Positions 16,760-25,258 of a DNA stretch of 64,000 nucleotides are shown here, piece by piece (position 1 is the first letter of the stretch; every line of letters starts with the position of its first letter). The stretch spans positions 248,001 to 312,000 of the forward strand of contig CACYQB010000011.1 of NCBI GenBank assembly GCA_902776435.1. Reading direction: 5' to 3'. This stretch comes from an uncultured Bacteroidales bacterium (lineage in GTDB: Bacteria; Bacteroidota; Bacteroidia; Bacteroidales; Muribaculaceae). Below the pieces are notes generated by a model, which searched no databases, was not told the DNA's origin, and saw only the letters and a program-made list of their open reading frames with translations. A program made the translations under genes and the position numbers.

Positions 16760-17704
16760 ATGGCGAAAAAACAGAAAGACAGAGGACCCGACTTGATGAG
16801 CAAGTATGTGTGGCTGATAGAGACTATCTATCGGGCCAAGTGGATCTCGTACAATGAACTCAACGAGCGGTGGAAAAATGATACTGATTTTAGCAGAGGT
16901 GAAGAGCTTCCCAAAAGGACATTGAAACGATGGCTTGATACCATTGAGGTCCTGTTTGGAATCAACATTGAGAATGAAGGCCGCGGCGACTATCGTTACC
17001 ACATCGATGATGACGAGAATCTCGCCAAGAAAGGGCTCCGTTCGTGGCTCTATGGCACCTTTTCAGTAAGCAATGCGTTAGTGAGCAGCAAGAGTATTCG
17101 AGACCGCATTTTATTGGAGTATGTGCCCACGGGCCAAGAGTATCTGCAGACCATCATCGATGCGATGAAGGAGAATCGAGAGATACATATCACCTACTAC
17201 AATCCTTGGAAGGATGAGGAATTTGACCTGATACTGCAGCCGTTGTGTGTGAGGCTTTTCAGGCAGCGATGGTACGTGATCGCTCTCAACCATTATCCTT
17301 GGCTCAGTGAAGATGGTCCAAGGATTTACTCCCTTGAACGCATCAGGGCTTTGCAGGTCAGAGATGAGACCTTCAACATGCCCAACGATTGGAGCGCCGA
17401 GGAGTATTTTGAAGGATGTTACGGTGTGATTCGTGACCATGATTACGACAAAGAGTTCGTGAAGTTGAAAGTGACCGCAGGCCAAGCCAACTACATTCGT
17501 GGGCTCAGGTTGCATGAGTCGCAGAAGGAGGTTGAGCGCAATGACGTATTTAGCATCTTCACCATGTTCATTCGCCCAACTTTCGACTTTATTCAGGAAT
17601 TGTTTTGGCAGGGTGAGGATGTTGAAGTGCTCGAGCCGCAGTGGCTCCGTGAGGAGATGGCGGCGAAAATCGAGCGTATGTTTAACCGATATAAGAAAGA
17701 TTAA
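16760..17704 (+). CDS. WYL-domain transcriptional regulator
   Basis: Ligand-sensing DNA-binding protein. N-terminal winged-helix region (about 10-75: 'WISYNELNERWKNDTDFSRG', 'KRTLKRWLDTIEVLFGINI'). The WYL domain is at about 125-215 ('REIHITYYNPW', 'LQPLCVRLFRQRWYVIALNH', 'RIYSLERI') and a C-terminal WCX-like part follows. 314 residues. WYL regulators often control phage-defence islands. This one starts such an island and overlaps nothing; the exonuclease gene follows after 3 nt. Probable autoregulation through the dyad at 16694-16716 is my inference. Confidence 0.9.
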   Translation: MAKKQKDRGPDLMSKYVWLIETIYRAKWISYNELNERWKNDTDFSRGEELPKRTLKRWLDTIEVLFGINIENEGRGDYRYHIDDDENLAKKGLRSWLYGTFSVSNALVSSKSIRDRILLEYVPTGQEYLQTIIDAMKENREIHITYYNPWKDEEFDLILQPLCVRLFRQRWYVIALNHYPWLSEDGPRIYSLERIRALQVRDETFNMPNDWSAEEYFEGCYGVIRDHDYDKEFVKLKVTAGQANYIRGLRLHESQKEVERNDVFSIFTMFIRPTFDFIQELFWQGEDVEVLEPQWLREEMAAKIERMFNRYKKD

Positions 17705-17707
17705 TCC

Positions 17708-18232
17708 ATGAGAGATTTTGCAGCTATAGATTTTGAGACCGCCAACTATGATCGTTCTTCGGTATGTTCGGTTGGAGTGGTCATTGTCCGGGACGGGGAG
17801 ATTGTGGACAAGTTCTATTCGCTCATCCAGCCCGAGCCCAACTACTATAACTATTGGTGTACTCAGGTTCATGGCCTGTGCCGGGCCGATACCGACGATG
17901 CCCCAGTGTTCCCAGACGTGTGGGCTCAGATTGAGCCTTTGATTGAAGGCCTGCCGCTAGTCGCCCACAACCGCCCCTTTGACGAAGGCTGCCTTCGCGC
18001 CGTCTTCCGCACTTATCAGATGGATTATCCCGAGTACGAGTTCTTCGACACGCTTGCAGCATCTCGCCGCTTGCAACCCGACTTGGAAAACCATCAGCTC
18101 CAGACCGTGGCCGCCGCCTGCGGCTTCCGGATGGAGAATCACCACCATGCCCTCGCCGATGCCGAAGCCTGCGCATGGATAGCCCTCCACCTCTTCTCAG
18201 ACAACAATAACAACTCAATTGACAACAATTGA
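17708..18232 (+). CDS. DEDDh 3'-5' exonuclease (DnaQ-like)
   Basis: Removes nucleotides from 3' ends of single strands using two metal ions. Exo I 'AAIDFETAN' (residues 5-13), Exo II 'LVAHNRPFDEGCLR' (about 83-96) and Exo III 'HHHALADAEACAWIALHL' (about 145-162) provide the D-E-D-D and H residues. 174 residues, a bare catalytic domain. Starts 3 nt after the WYL gene, so the two form a pair. Confidence 0.92.
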   Translation: MRDFAAIDFETANYDRSSVCSVGVVIVRDGEIVDKFYSLIQPEPNYYNYWCTQVHGLCRADTDDAPVFPDVWAQIEPLIEGLPLVAHNRPFDEGCLRAVFRTYQMDYPEYEFFDTLAASRRLQPDLENHQLQTVAAACGFRMENHHHALADAEACAWIALHLFSDNNNNSIDNN

Positions 18233-18331
18233 CAACAAAATGGCCCATTTTGATTCAATTAAGGCTTTCCACCGCTCCAAAGCCCGCCAAATAGATTTTG
18301 CTATAATCGACTGATTTTTAGTAAGTTTTTA

Positions 18332-18363
18332 TTTGGTAGGTTTAATAAATACAGTTATATTTG
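18332..18363 (+). promoter_or_regulatory. Promoter for the small acidic protein
   Basis: TTTG at 18332-18335 and TATATTTG at 18356-18363, 20 nt apart: full match to the Bacteroidota consensus, 30 nt before the ATG at 18393. Confidence 0.75.
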
Positions 18364-18392
18364 TAGGTCAAAAATCACTAAATACAATATCA

Positions 18393-18638
18393 ATGGAAAG
18401 AGAACAAATTGAATCAATTATTGCACAGTACAAGAGAAAGAGTTCTCAGGAACGTCGTTATGGTCCTGACAAGTGCGACTTTTTTGAGCAAGTAGCTGAT
18501 TTCATCGAAGACAACATAGATGAGTACTTTGATGATAGCTACGAAACAGAAGACGAGATTCTCTTTGATGTGAAAGAAGTCTTCCAAGAAGTGGACGAAT
18601 TCTATGATGATGAAGACTTAATCAACAACCTATTTTAG
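18393..18638 (+). CDS. Small acidic protein, unknown
   Basis: 81 residues, strongly acidic ('ETEDEILFDVKEVFQEVDEF'). It sits between a promoter and the GmrSD-like gene with 45 nt between them, so the two are probably co-transcribed. It could be a regulator, an anti-toxin-like partner or a DNA mimic; nothing in the sequence decides this. Confidence 0.6.
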   Translation: MEREQIESIIAQYKRKSSQERRYGPDKCDFFEQVADFIEDNIDEYFDDSYETEDEILFDVKEVFQEVDEFYDDEDLINNLF

Positions 18639-18683
18639 ACAATTTTGATTAGAATATTTTTTTGATTTAAAAACACTTCAATT

Positions 18684-20924
18684 ATGGCAAATGTATGGAA
18701 AATTGGCTCCAGATGGAGTGAATATGGGAGTCGCAATTCTTCAATTCTTAGTATTTTTCGACGTAATAACATTGTTTTTGTTGGGGAAGAAAATGCCTCA
18801 AAACGGTTTATTCACGAAGTTAAAAAAGGCGACTATTTTGCAATCGCCGATGGATACGAAGTTGTTGCAGTAGCAAAAGCGTTAGATGTTCCCAAATATC
18901 TTAATAATTATAGATTAGATATTAAAAAATATGAGTCTGAAATCTTTGATTATGAAGAATGTAAAGACTGGACGGTTGGCGTTCGAGTTAAAATAATTGA
19001 CCTTGATGATTCAATATGGTACGAAAATCGTGGTTCTTTTTCAGCTGCGAACCAAATCTGGGATGATGTAATAGAATTATATGAGAACCAAAATAACAAG
19101 TTTTCTATTAATTCAAGTACATGCACGTTATTCCGAAGGGAAAGGCATGATTCTACCAAGTCGCTTTTGGATGTACATACTCGGTACATTATTCCCGTAT
19201 ACCAGCGCCCATATTCTTGGCAAGAAGAACAGGTGAAAACTTTTGTCTCAGATTTGATTAGTGGATTTTGGGGCAACAATAGTGGCTTTAATTATTCAGA
19301 ACCGATGTTTATTGGCACTATGCAATTATCGAGTAAGAAAATAATTGATAAAAATGAATATTGGCAGGAAGTTATTGATGGTCAACAAAGGTTGACAACA
19401 TTAACTATTCTGTTGAAGGAATTAAGGCTTTTATCCCCAAACTGCAACAAGATTAAGAGGCTTGAGTTTGAATGGTTGGAAACTCAGATAAATAAAACCC
19501 AGAATAATTATTTGATTGATTATTTAAGCATTAAAAATACGGAGGAAGTCAAGAGTAAGAATAATCCATATTTCAAAAATGCCCTCTATATCAGAGATCT
19601 TTTAAAAGGCTTGTATGATAATGAGAGAAATGATTGTTCAAACAATAAATGCGATGTAGTTGATCGCTTTATTGACTACATTTGTAATGATGTTTTCTTT
19701 GTCGTTATTGAAACGTGTGCTGGGTTATCAAAGACCTTGAAGATATTTGATACAATCAATACAGCTGGTTTGGACTTAAATGGTAGTGATTTATTTAAAT
19801 TGCGTATGTATGAGTATTTAAAAGATGTGAAGGATGAAGATAATAATGCATTTGAGAAAATAAATGCTATATACCATAAGGTTGACAGAATAAATCAAAA
19901 TTATAGCAAAAGCCATGAAGGCCAACAAATTGTCAATATTAACGATGTATTAGATTATTATAAAGATGTACTTATTGCGAAATATGATTTACCAAATGTT
20001 TTGTTTACGTATGACTGGACTACGTTTTATGAAAGATTATTTGATGTTCTATTAGGTGTAAAGAATTGGGATAATTTCACGAAAGTGTCATCACCTGATT
20101 TTAATATTGATATAAACGAAATCGAGTCTTTAATAGATATATGCTATCAATGGAACACCATGCCTTGGGATGCAGAGCAATTAATGAACTGCGATCCTAA
20201 AGAAATGATGTTCGCATATAACCTCATTTCCTGCTCAAGGTATAGCCGATATCAAAAAATCGTATATCTAATATTGTTCCGATATAATCAAGATAGTGGG
20301 AAATATCGAATTCTTTCTGATCTGTTAGTTGCACTTAATAAAGTTTTGTTCATCTATAGTATTGGCTATGCTCGTTCTATCTATGAAATACATTCATTTA
20401 TGCAAACAATCCAAAAACACATAATGAATTATTCTTATAGTTATGAACAAGTTCTTATTGACATACATGCGCAAATGGACAAATCAAAAGAGTGGGCAGA
20501 AGAAGAATTGAAAAAGAACATTATAGAAAAGACGGTTTGGAAACGATTAATTTGCATTACTTCTGAATTCTTAAAGTTGAGAAAAAGAAGATCTGTCAAT
20601 ACAGTTGAGGATTTGCTATTCTATACTGAATATGATATTGAGCACATTCATGCCAATGCTGATGAGAAAGAGTGGAGCGATTATGATTTACAAAACAGTA
20701 TTGGCAATCTTTGTATGTTAGAATCTGATATCAATCGTTCGATAGGCAATAAAAGCTTCAGCGATAAAAAACAGTCATCTAAAGATGATGGAATGGATTA
20801 TATGCATAGTAAATATGCCACAATTAGAGAACTGGCCAAGCATCAAAATAAATGGTCAGAAAGAGATGCTTTGCATCGTCTTGAAAAGGAGTCAAATAGG
20901 ATTTTTAATTTCCTATTTGAGTAA
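18684..20924 (+). CDS. GmrSD-like DUF262/DUF1524 enzyme with N-terminal PUA-like domain
   Basis: Resembles type IV restriction enzymes that cut modified phage DNA. The DUF262 part (about 165-400) has 'IPVYQRPYSW' and 'EVIDGQQRLTTLTILLKEL', the NTP-using ParB-like motifs. The C-terminal DUF1524 part (about 630-700) has 'DIEHIHANADEKEW' and 'SIGNLCMLESDINRSIGNK', the HNH-like nuclease signature. The first 140 residues ('WKIGSRWSEYGSRNS', 'KKGDYFAIADGYEVVAVAKA', 'RGSFSAAN') look like a PUA/EVE-type modified-base reader, which would give substrate choice. 746 residues, all domains in one chain. Confidence 0.85.
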   Translation: MANVWKIGSRWSEYGSRNSSILSIFRRNNIVFVGEENASKRFIHEVKKGDYFAIADGYEVVAVAKALDVPKYLNNYRLDIKKYESEIFDYEECKDWTVGVRVKIIDLDDSIWYENRGSFSAANQIWDDVIELYENQNNKFSINSSTCTLFRRERHDSTKSLLDVHTRYIIPVYQRPYSWQEEQVKTFVSDLISGFWGNNSGFNYSEPMFIGTMQLSSKKIIDKNEYWQEVIDGQQRLTTLTILLKELRLLSPNCNKIKRLEFEWLETQINKTQNNYLIDYLSIKNTEEVKSKNNPYFKNALYIRDLLKGLYDNERNDCSNNKCDVVDRFIDYICNDVFFVVIETCAGLSKTLKIFDTINTAGLDLNGSDLFKLRMYEYLKDVKDEDNNAFEKINAIYHKVDRINQNYSKSHEGQQIVNINDVLDYYKDVLIAKYDLPNVLFTYDWTTFYERLFDVLLGVKNWDNFTKVSSPDFNIDINEIESLIDICYQWNTMPWDAEQLMNCDPKEMMFAYNLISCSRYSRYQKIVYLILFRYNQDSGKYRILSDLLVALNKVLFIYSIGYARSIYEIHSFMQTIQKHIMNYSYSYEQVLIDIHAQMDKSKEWAEEELKKNIIEKTVWKRLICITSEFLKLRKRRSVNTVEDLLFYTEYDIEHIHANADEKEWSDYDLQNSIGNLCMLESDINRSIGNKSFSDKKQSSKDDGMDYMHSKYATIRELAKHQNKWSERDALHRLEKESNRIFNFLFE

Positions 20925-20945
20925 AGCATATAATGATTTCTATTC

Positions 20946-21457
20946 ATGCTTCAGTTCATCTGTAATAGTGACCATTATGGGGAGGTGCTTGGTCGGGTGC
21001 AGTCGGTGAAGCGCTCGTTGTGGATTGGGACGGCCGACATTAAGGACCTGCATGTCAAGGTGGGTGATACGACTAAGCCTTTCCTGGCGGTTATTGCGTT
21101 GCTGATTAGGCGAGGGGTTGAGGTGAGGCTGATTCATGCTAAGGAGCCGGGGCGAACTTCAAGGTGGACTTTGATAGGTATCCCGTGCTGTATGACCGGT
21201 TGGAGCGAGCGCTGTGTCCCAGGGTTCACTTCAAGATGCTGGTGTTTGACTGCGAGGAGGTCTATATCGGCAGCGCTAACCTCACGGGGGCAGGCATCGG
21301 CATGAAGAGCAGCGGTAAGCGTAACTTCGAGGCTGGCATCCTGACCGATGACCCGCAGATCGTCGAGCAGGCCATGCAACAGTTCGACGACGTCTGGATG
21401 GGCAAACACTGCAAAACCTGCAAGCGCAAAGACTATTGCCCAGACCCCATCGTATAA
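20946..21457 (+). pseudogene. Phospholipase D-like nuclease gene, frameshifted
   Basis: First frame (from ATG 20946) gives 'WIGTADIKDLHVKVGDTTK' and 'VIALLIRRGVEVRLIHAKEP'. The match then continues in another frame from about 21160 with 'DFDRYPVLYDRLERALCPRV', the HKD motif 'HFKMLVFD' and 'YIGSANLTGAGIGM', ending 'CKRKDYCPDPIV'. The junction at about 21150-21163 needs one lost base (or two gained). Intact relatives are about 170 residues with one HKD and act as dimeric phosphodiesterases. Probably inactive unless the shift is a sequencing error. Confidence 0.8.
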
Positions 21458-21486
21458 GTTTTTTCAAGAAAAATCATCATCAGGAC

Positions 21487-21516
21487 ACACCTCTGCCACG
21501 TTTTGGCAGAGGGTGT
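21487..21516. repeat. Dyad element copy 2
   Basis: ACACCTCTGCC-N7-GGCAGAGGGTGT, then CTTTTTCTTTGCACC and the ATG of the HAD remnant at 21532. Confidence 0.65.
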
Positions 21517-21531
21517 CTTTTTCTTTGCACC

Positions 21532-21865
21532 ATGGACAAATACCTGTTTCTTGACTTTGATGGTGTGCTGAATACTGAGTTTTATCAGGATTTGCTGATG
21601 TCTCAGGGGAAACCATATCGAGACAAGCATGGGCCTTTCCTGGTCATCAAATATTGACATTTTCAGCCTTGATGCAAGGCAAAGTAAAGGAATTGGGATA
21701 GACTTTTGGCTTTTTGAGAATACCTTAGCAGATGCTCGTTACGTCATCATTGACGATGAATATGTGATACGGGATTCACAATTACCTCGTTTCATCTTGA
21801 CCAATCCTTTTGATGGATTAACCGAATTACTAGCCGACCGAGCCATAGCATTACTCAACCGCTGA
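21532..21865 (+). pseudogene. HAD-like phosphatase remnant with internal deletion
   Basis: Begins 'MDKYLFLDFDGVLNTEFYQD', with the catalytic HAD motif I (DFDGV). After about 38 residues the frame is lost. A second frame gives 'GIDFWLFENTLADARYVIID' followed by 'DEYVIRDSQLPRFILTNPFD', which is motif IV and the tail of the same family. The middle of the protein is missing, so this is a decayed gene. The intact family is a small HAD (about 150-170 residues) of unknown substrate. Confidence 0.75.
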
Positions 21866-21877
21866 AAAATATTTGAT

Positions 21878-21900
21878 CCTCGGTCGCAGAATGACCGATG
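21878..21900. repeat. Dyad element copy 3
   Basis: CCTCGGTC-N7-GACCGATG, followed by the promoter-like TACTTTTG (21908-21915) and the ATG at 21957. Confidence 0.55.
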
Positions 21901-21956
21901 TGCCTTCTACTTTTGTGGCGATTATCAATTTTGTTTCACATTTAATCGCTAGCATT

Positions 21957-22178
21957 ATGAGCAAAGTTTTTAGAATTACGCCGAAGCGCACCAGGCGCGT
22001 CAACGGGCAAGTCATCACGCCCGAAATGGTGATTACGGTAACAACGCGCCAGCATTGTCTCAACCCGTTCTACAACGGAGCTGTCGAGGTCCAAGAACAG
22101 TACATGCGTATGTACCAGTTCGACTACAAGAAAGCCTGCATGAGCGCCGCCGACTTCACCTACCAGGCACTCGACTGA
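21957..22178 (+). CDS. Small basic protein, unknown
   Basis: 73 residues ('KVFRITPKRTRRVNGQVITP', 'NPFYNGAVEVQEQYMRMYQF'). Not recognised. It has its own dyad-promoter unit upstream and is followed by another. The start is the ATG at 21957; an upstream in-frame ATG would overlap the dyad. Confidence 0.6.
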   Translation: MSKVFRITPKRTRRVNGQVITPEMVITVTTRQHCLNPFYNGAVEVQEQYMRMYQFDYKKACMSAADFTYQALD

Positions 22179-22210
22179 GCACTTTTTTTCAGAAAAAACA
22201 ACTTTAGATC

Positions 22211-22239
22211 GCACCTCTGCCACAGATTGGCAGGGGTGC
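22211..22239. repeat. Dyad element copy 4
   Basis: GCACCTCTGCC-N7-GGCAGGGGTGC (one wobble), then TATTTTATTTTGCAGC and the ATG at 22275. Confidence 0.65.
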
Positions 22240-22274
22240 TATTTTATTTTGCAGCGAACAAAAAATGAGACGCT

Positions 22275-22913
22275 ATGATTGAATTGCAAGACTATGAAAT
22301 TCGTTGCATTGAAGAAGAAATTCTCAATGTGTTCAATGACAACTGGAGCAAATATCCAGAATGTGATTGTTTGCTTACAGTTCGGAAAGACATCATTAAT
22401 AAGCGAGCCCTAGCTCATCAGGAAGAGATCCTGCCATACATCATCGCATTTAATGATGCGCTCACGGCTGCTTTGCGGGAAATATATGACCGTGCACATC
22501 GCATCTGGGACGGTATAAAGGACAAGGCTGAGAATCCTAACCACATACATTTGACAGCGAAATGCTACTTGGGTGACGATTATCCGCCTCTTCATCCAGT
22601 CCAAGGAGCTGATCGCCAGGAACTGTGGGATGCACTGTGTGACTGGGGCTGGAACCGTATCTATGATGATGGCGTTACGCATGGGTATCTGATCATCCCA
22701 ATGGATGAAGGGTACAGTTTTGAGCGTTTGACCGGCATGGACTGCGCTCCGCCCAACTGGAATGAGGGCCTGGACCAGGAACTCACCAAGGACTTGCACC
22801 TCACGTTGCCCTTCCACCACTTGTTTGACCACATGAAGTTCGCCATCACCGACTTTATCTATGTGCGCCAATTCGAGACCGAAATCAAAATAGAAATCAA
22901 AAAATCAGTGTAA
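22275..22913 (+). CDS. Protein of unknown function, first gene of the FtsK-gamma/FtsZ-like cluster
   Basis: 212 residues with no motif I recognise. The middle has 'KAENPNHIHLTAKCYLGDDY' and 'DRQELWDALCDWGWNRIYDD'; the end has 'LPFHHLFDHMKFAITDFIYV'. Soluble, with several His and Trp. The FtsK-gamma gene starts 4 nt after it and two more genes follow closely, so it leads an operon driven from dyad copy 4. Confidence 0.65.
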   Translation: MIELQDYEIRCIEEEILNVFNDNWSKYPECDCLLTVRKDIINKRALAHQEEILPYIIAFNDALTAALREIYDRAHRIWDGIKDKAENPNHIHLTAKCYLGDDYPPLHPVQGADRQELWDALCDWGWNRIYDDGVTHGYLIIPMDEGYSFERLTGMDCAPPNWNEGLDQELTKDLHLTLPFHHLFDHMKFAITDFIYVRQFETEIKIEIKKSV

Positions 22914-22917
22914 TATT

Positions 22918-23181
22918 ATGAACAAGAAAGAATCATCAAAGACAGTTCACAGTGAGTCATGTGAACGTGATCCTCTGTTTGAGGCGGCTGCAAGGCATTT
23001 TGTTGCAGACAGCCATTCGACTATAGCTATGTTTCTGTTTGAAAATGGTATCGGCTACAATCGCGCCTGTAGAATTGTTGAGCAACTCGAGGCTGCTGGC
23101 ATCGTAGGGCCAAATCGAGGACGCAAACCCCGAGAAGTGCTCGTTGACCTTCCAACCCTTGAAGCAATGCTAAAAAAGTAG
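22918..23181 (+). CDS. Stand-alone FtsK gamma-type winged-helix protein
   Basis: 87 residues. 'DPLFEAAARHFVADSHSTIA' and 'NGIGYNRACRIVEQLEAAGI' followed by 'VGPNRGRKPREVLVD' match the FtsK gamma domain, the part of the chromosome translocase that reads polar KOPS-type DNA. No motor domain is present. It may bind chromosomal KOPS-like sites or act as a competitor or regulator. It sits between two unknown genes and the FtsZ-like gene, which points to cell division or chromosome dimer resolution as the theme. Confidence 0.85.
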   Translation: MNKKESSKTVHSESCERDPLFEAAARHFVADSHSTIAMFLFENGIGYNRACRIVEQLEAAGIVGPNRGRKPREVLVDLPTLEAMLKK

Positions 23182-23185
23182 TGAT

Positions 23186-23515
23186 ATGGCAAAAAAAGAC
23201 AAAACTAACAAAAAGGGCCAAGAAAACTGGAGCCATAAAAATGACTTTCCCATCGAGGAGGTCTGGAACACCTATCAAGCACTGGCCGAACTCATAGCGC
23301 CTCGCCTACGGACGTTTAAAGCCCACGATAAGCATGGTTACTGTCCAGACTTCAAAGGAATGGCCGAATGGAACCAAGCCATCCAGAAGATGATAGATGC
23401 TTTTGAGCTGCTGATAGATGAAGACAAACTCGGGATATTTACAAAAGATGAGGAAGAAGCTATTGAGCATGGCCTAGAACTGTTCGGCAAGTACTTCCGC
23501 TACCTTTGGGACTAA
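23186..23515 (+). CDS. Protein of unknown function in the FtsZ-like cluster
   Basis: 109 residues; Lys-rich start, then a helical body ('IEEVWNTYQALAELIAPRLR', 'EEEAIEHGLELFGKYFRYLW'). Starts 4 nt after the FtsK-gamma gene and ends 9 nt before the FtsZ-like gene. Not recognised. Its last motif ('GKYFRYLWD') reappears loosely after the FtsZ-like gene (24565-24595, 'SKYFRLLWV'), which hints at an old duplication. Confidence 0.6.
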   Translation: MAKKDKTNKKGQENWSHKNDFPIEEVWNTYQALAELIAPRLRTFKAHDKHGYCPDFKGMAEWNQAIQKMIDAFELLIDEDKLGIFTKDEEEAIEHGLELFGKYFRYLWD

Positions 23516-23524
23516 CAACCTATA

Positions 23525-24559
23525 ATGAACAAAATTGAAAATATTATGGACAAGAATCAATTCGGTACCATTATAACTGTGATGGGTGTAGGCGGTGGTG
23601 GCATCAACGCCGTCAACCACATGTATTCACAGGGTATTGATGGTGTCACCTTCGTAGTATCAGACACAGACAAGCATCAACTTGATGAGTCGCCTGTTCC
23701 AAACCGTGTGTTGCTGGGTGCAAACACGACAAAAGGACAGAACTCATGCAGTGACGTAGATGTAGCACGACGTGCTGCAGTAGAGAGCGATTCCGAGATT
23801 GCACCCCTCATTGCCGATAATAATACTAAATTGCTCATCATCATTGCTGGTATGGGTGGGGAGACCGGAACCGATGTGGCTCCTGTCGTGGCTCGTATTG
23901 CTCGCGAGAAAGAGGTAACACTCACCGTCGGTATCGTGACAATTCCCTTCCAGTTTGAGGGAACCAATAAGATCCTTAAGGCTTTGGATGGGATAGAAGA
24001 GATGCGCAAGTATGTCGATTCCTTGTTCACCATCAACAACCAGTGCCTGACTGAGATTCACAAAGATTTAGACCAAACCAACGCATTTACAAAATCCGAT
24101 GAAACGCTGTCTACAGCCGTTCGCAGTCTCTACTGCCTGATTACTCCCATCGACCGTAGGGTCTGCATGGACTTCAATGATGTTAACTATACTTTGCGCA
24201 AAGGTGGAAACGCATTTATCGTCTCGGGTTTTGGCTCGGGTGAACGCCGTGTGACATAGGCTCTTGAAAATGCTCTGGAATCACCATTGCTAAAAAACTG
24301 TGATGTATTCAGCTTCAAGAAAATTCTGATGATTATCTATTCCAATCACGACAGCGAAACGCCGCTACTCATGAAGGAGGTGAGTGAAATCCAAGAGTTC
24401 AATGAAAACTTTGACCACGAAGTGGATGTGATTTGGGCCCTGGCACATGACTCAACACTTAAAGACCAGATCAAGGTCACCATACTGGCAACAGGATTCA
24501 ATGTGTCATTCAAAAGCGATATAAAGCCACTAAAGAATATGCTATCACAGAATGGCTAG
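23525..24559 (+). pseudogene. FtsZ-like tubulin GTPase interrupted by an amber codon
   Basis: 344 codons in one frame with a TAG at 24257-24259. The first 244 codons hold the GTPase domain: 'TVMGVGGGGINAVNHM' (nucleotide-binding start), 'GMGGETGTDVAPVVARIARE' (the GGGTGTG loop, here GGETGTD) and 'TIPFQFEG'. After the TAG the frame goes on 'ALENALESPLLKNCDVF' into the FtsZ C-terminal domain. In FtsZ the TAG position holds a charged residue ('SGE.R...A...A..SPLL'), so one base change made it. No C-terminal FtsZ tail peptide is visible. A divergent paralogue, not the division gene. It may be inactive, or the N-terminal piece may act alone. Confidence 0.8.
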
Positions 24560-24620
24560 TTTTTTTCAGTAAGTACTTCCGCCTCCTGTGGGTCTAAAAT
24601 AAAAAAGATAGAAATTTTTG

Positions 24621-24647
24621 CACCTCTGCCGCAATTTGGCCGAGGTG
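24621..24647. repeat. Dyad element copy 5
   Basis: CACCTCTGCC-N7-GGCCGAGGTG (one mismatch), followed at once by TGTTTTTATTTTGCGCC. The next start codon is at 24686. Confidence 0.65.
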
Positions 24648-24685
24648 TGTTTTTATTTTGCGCCAAATTTAACGTAAACAAGATT

Positions 24686-25258
24686 ATGGAAACAGAAAAA
24701 CAAAGAGCAATGGACGAAGTGGTTATCAACAACAAAGCTGAGATGCGACGGGTGGAAATGGCAGCAGGTCTGGAAAAACAAATCGAACGGCAAGCATGGA
24801 TGACCGTCTCACGAAAACGCCCCCTGACGGTGACCCACCTCGAACGGTACGAGCAACAGCTCCTGTGGGACGAGGTATCCCGAAACAACGAAATCCTGTG
24901 GACCACTGAGATGGCCCTGCGATGGAAAGACAAACTGAACTGGAACCTATTCTCAAGATGCGCCCACGGCCAGGCGGTAACGGCCGAAGGAATCGAAACC
25001 CTCGCCCACCTGTGGGACTGGAAAGCCCTCACCGCAAACCCCAACGTGAGGATGACCAACGAACTTGTACGCAAGTACATCGCTAAATGGGACTGGAGCG
25101 CAATGGCGTGGCGCTCATGGGAAGACTACGACGCCCGTGAGTTCTACTCCCAATTCTTCGAGCGAGTCCCCCTCAACGGATTCAGCGGATCAAAACTGGA
25201 ATTTGCCCTCCACCAACAAGAAGTGGAACGCCTATGGCAAGAAATGAACGAGCAATGA
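24686..25258 (+). CDS. Trp-rich repeat protein, unknown
   Basis: 190 residues with loose Trp-containing repeats ('LLWDEVSRNNEILWTTEMAL', 'KDKLNWNLFSRCA', 'HLWDWKALTANPNV', 'AKWDWSAMAWRSW'), about 25-30 residues apart. Such W-x-x-L repeats occur in uncharacterised Bacteroidales proteins. The stop overlaps the start of the next gene (ATGA). Promoter expected just after dyad copy 5. Confidence 0.65.
   Translation: METEKQRAMDEVVINNKAEMRRVEMAAGLEKQIERQAWMTVSRKRPLTVTHLERYEQQLLWDEVSRNNEILWTTEMALRWKDKLNWNLFSRCAHGQAVTAEGIETLAHLWDWKALTANPNVRMTNELVRKYIAKWDWSAMAWRSWEDYDAREFYSQFFERVPLNGFSGSKLEFALHQQEVERLWQEMNEQ

Noticed and set aside
21488..24647. CRISPR array from the repeated dyads
   Set aside because: Copies are irregularly spaced by 0.3 to 4.8 kb, with genes between them and no cas genes.
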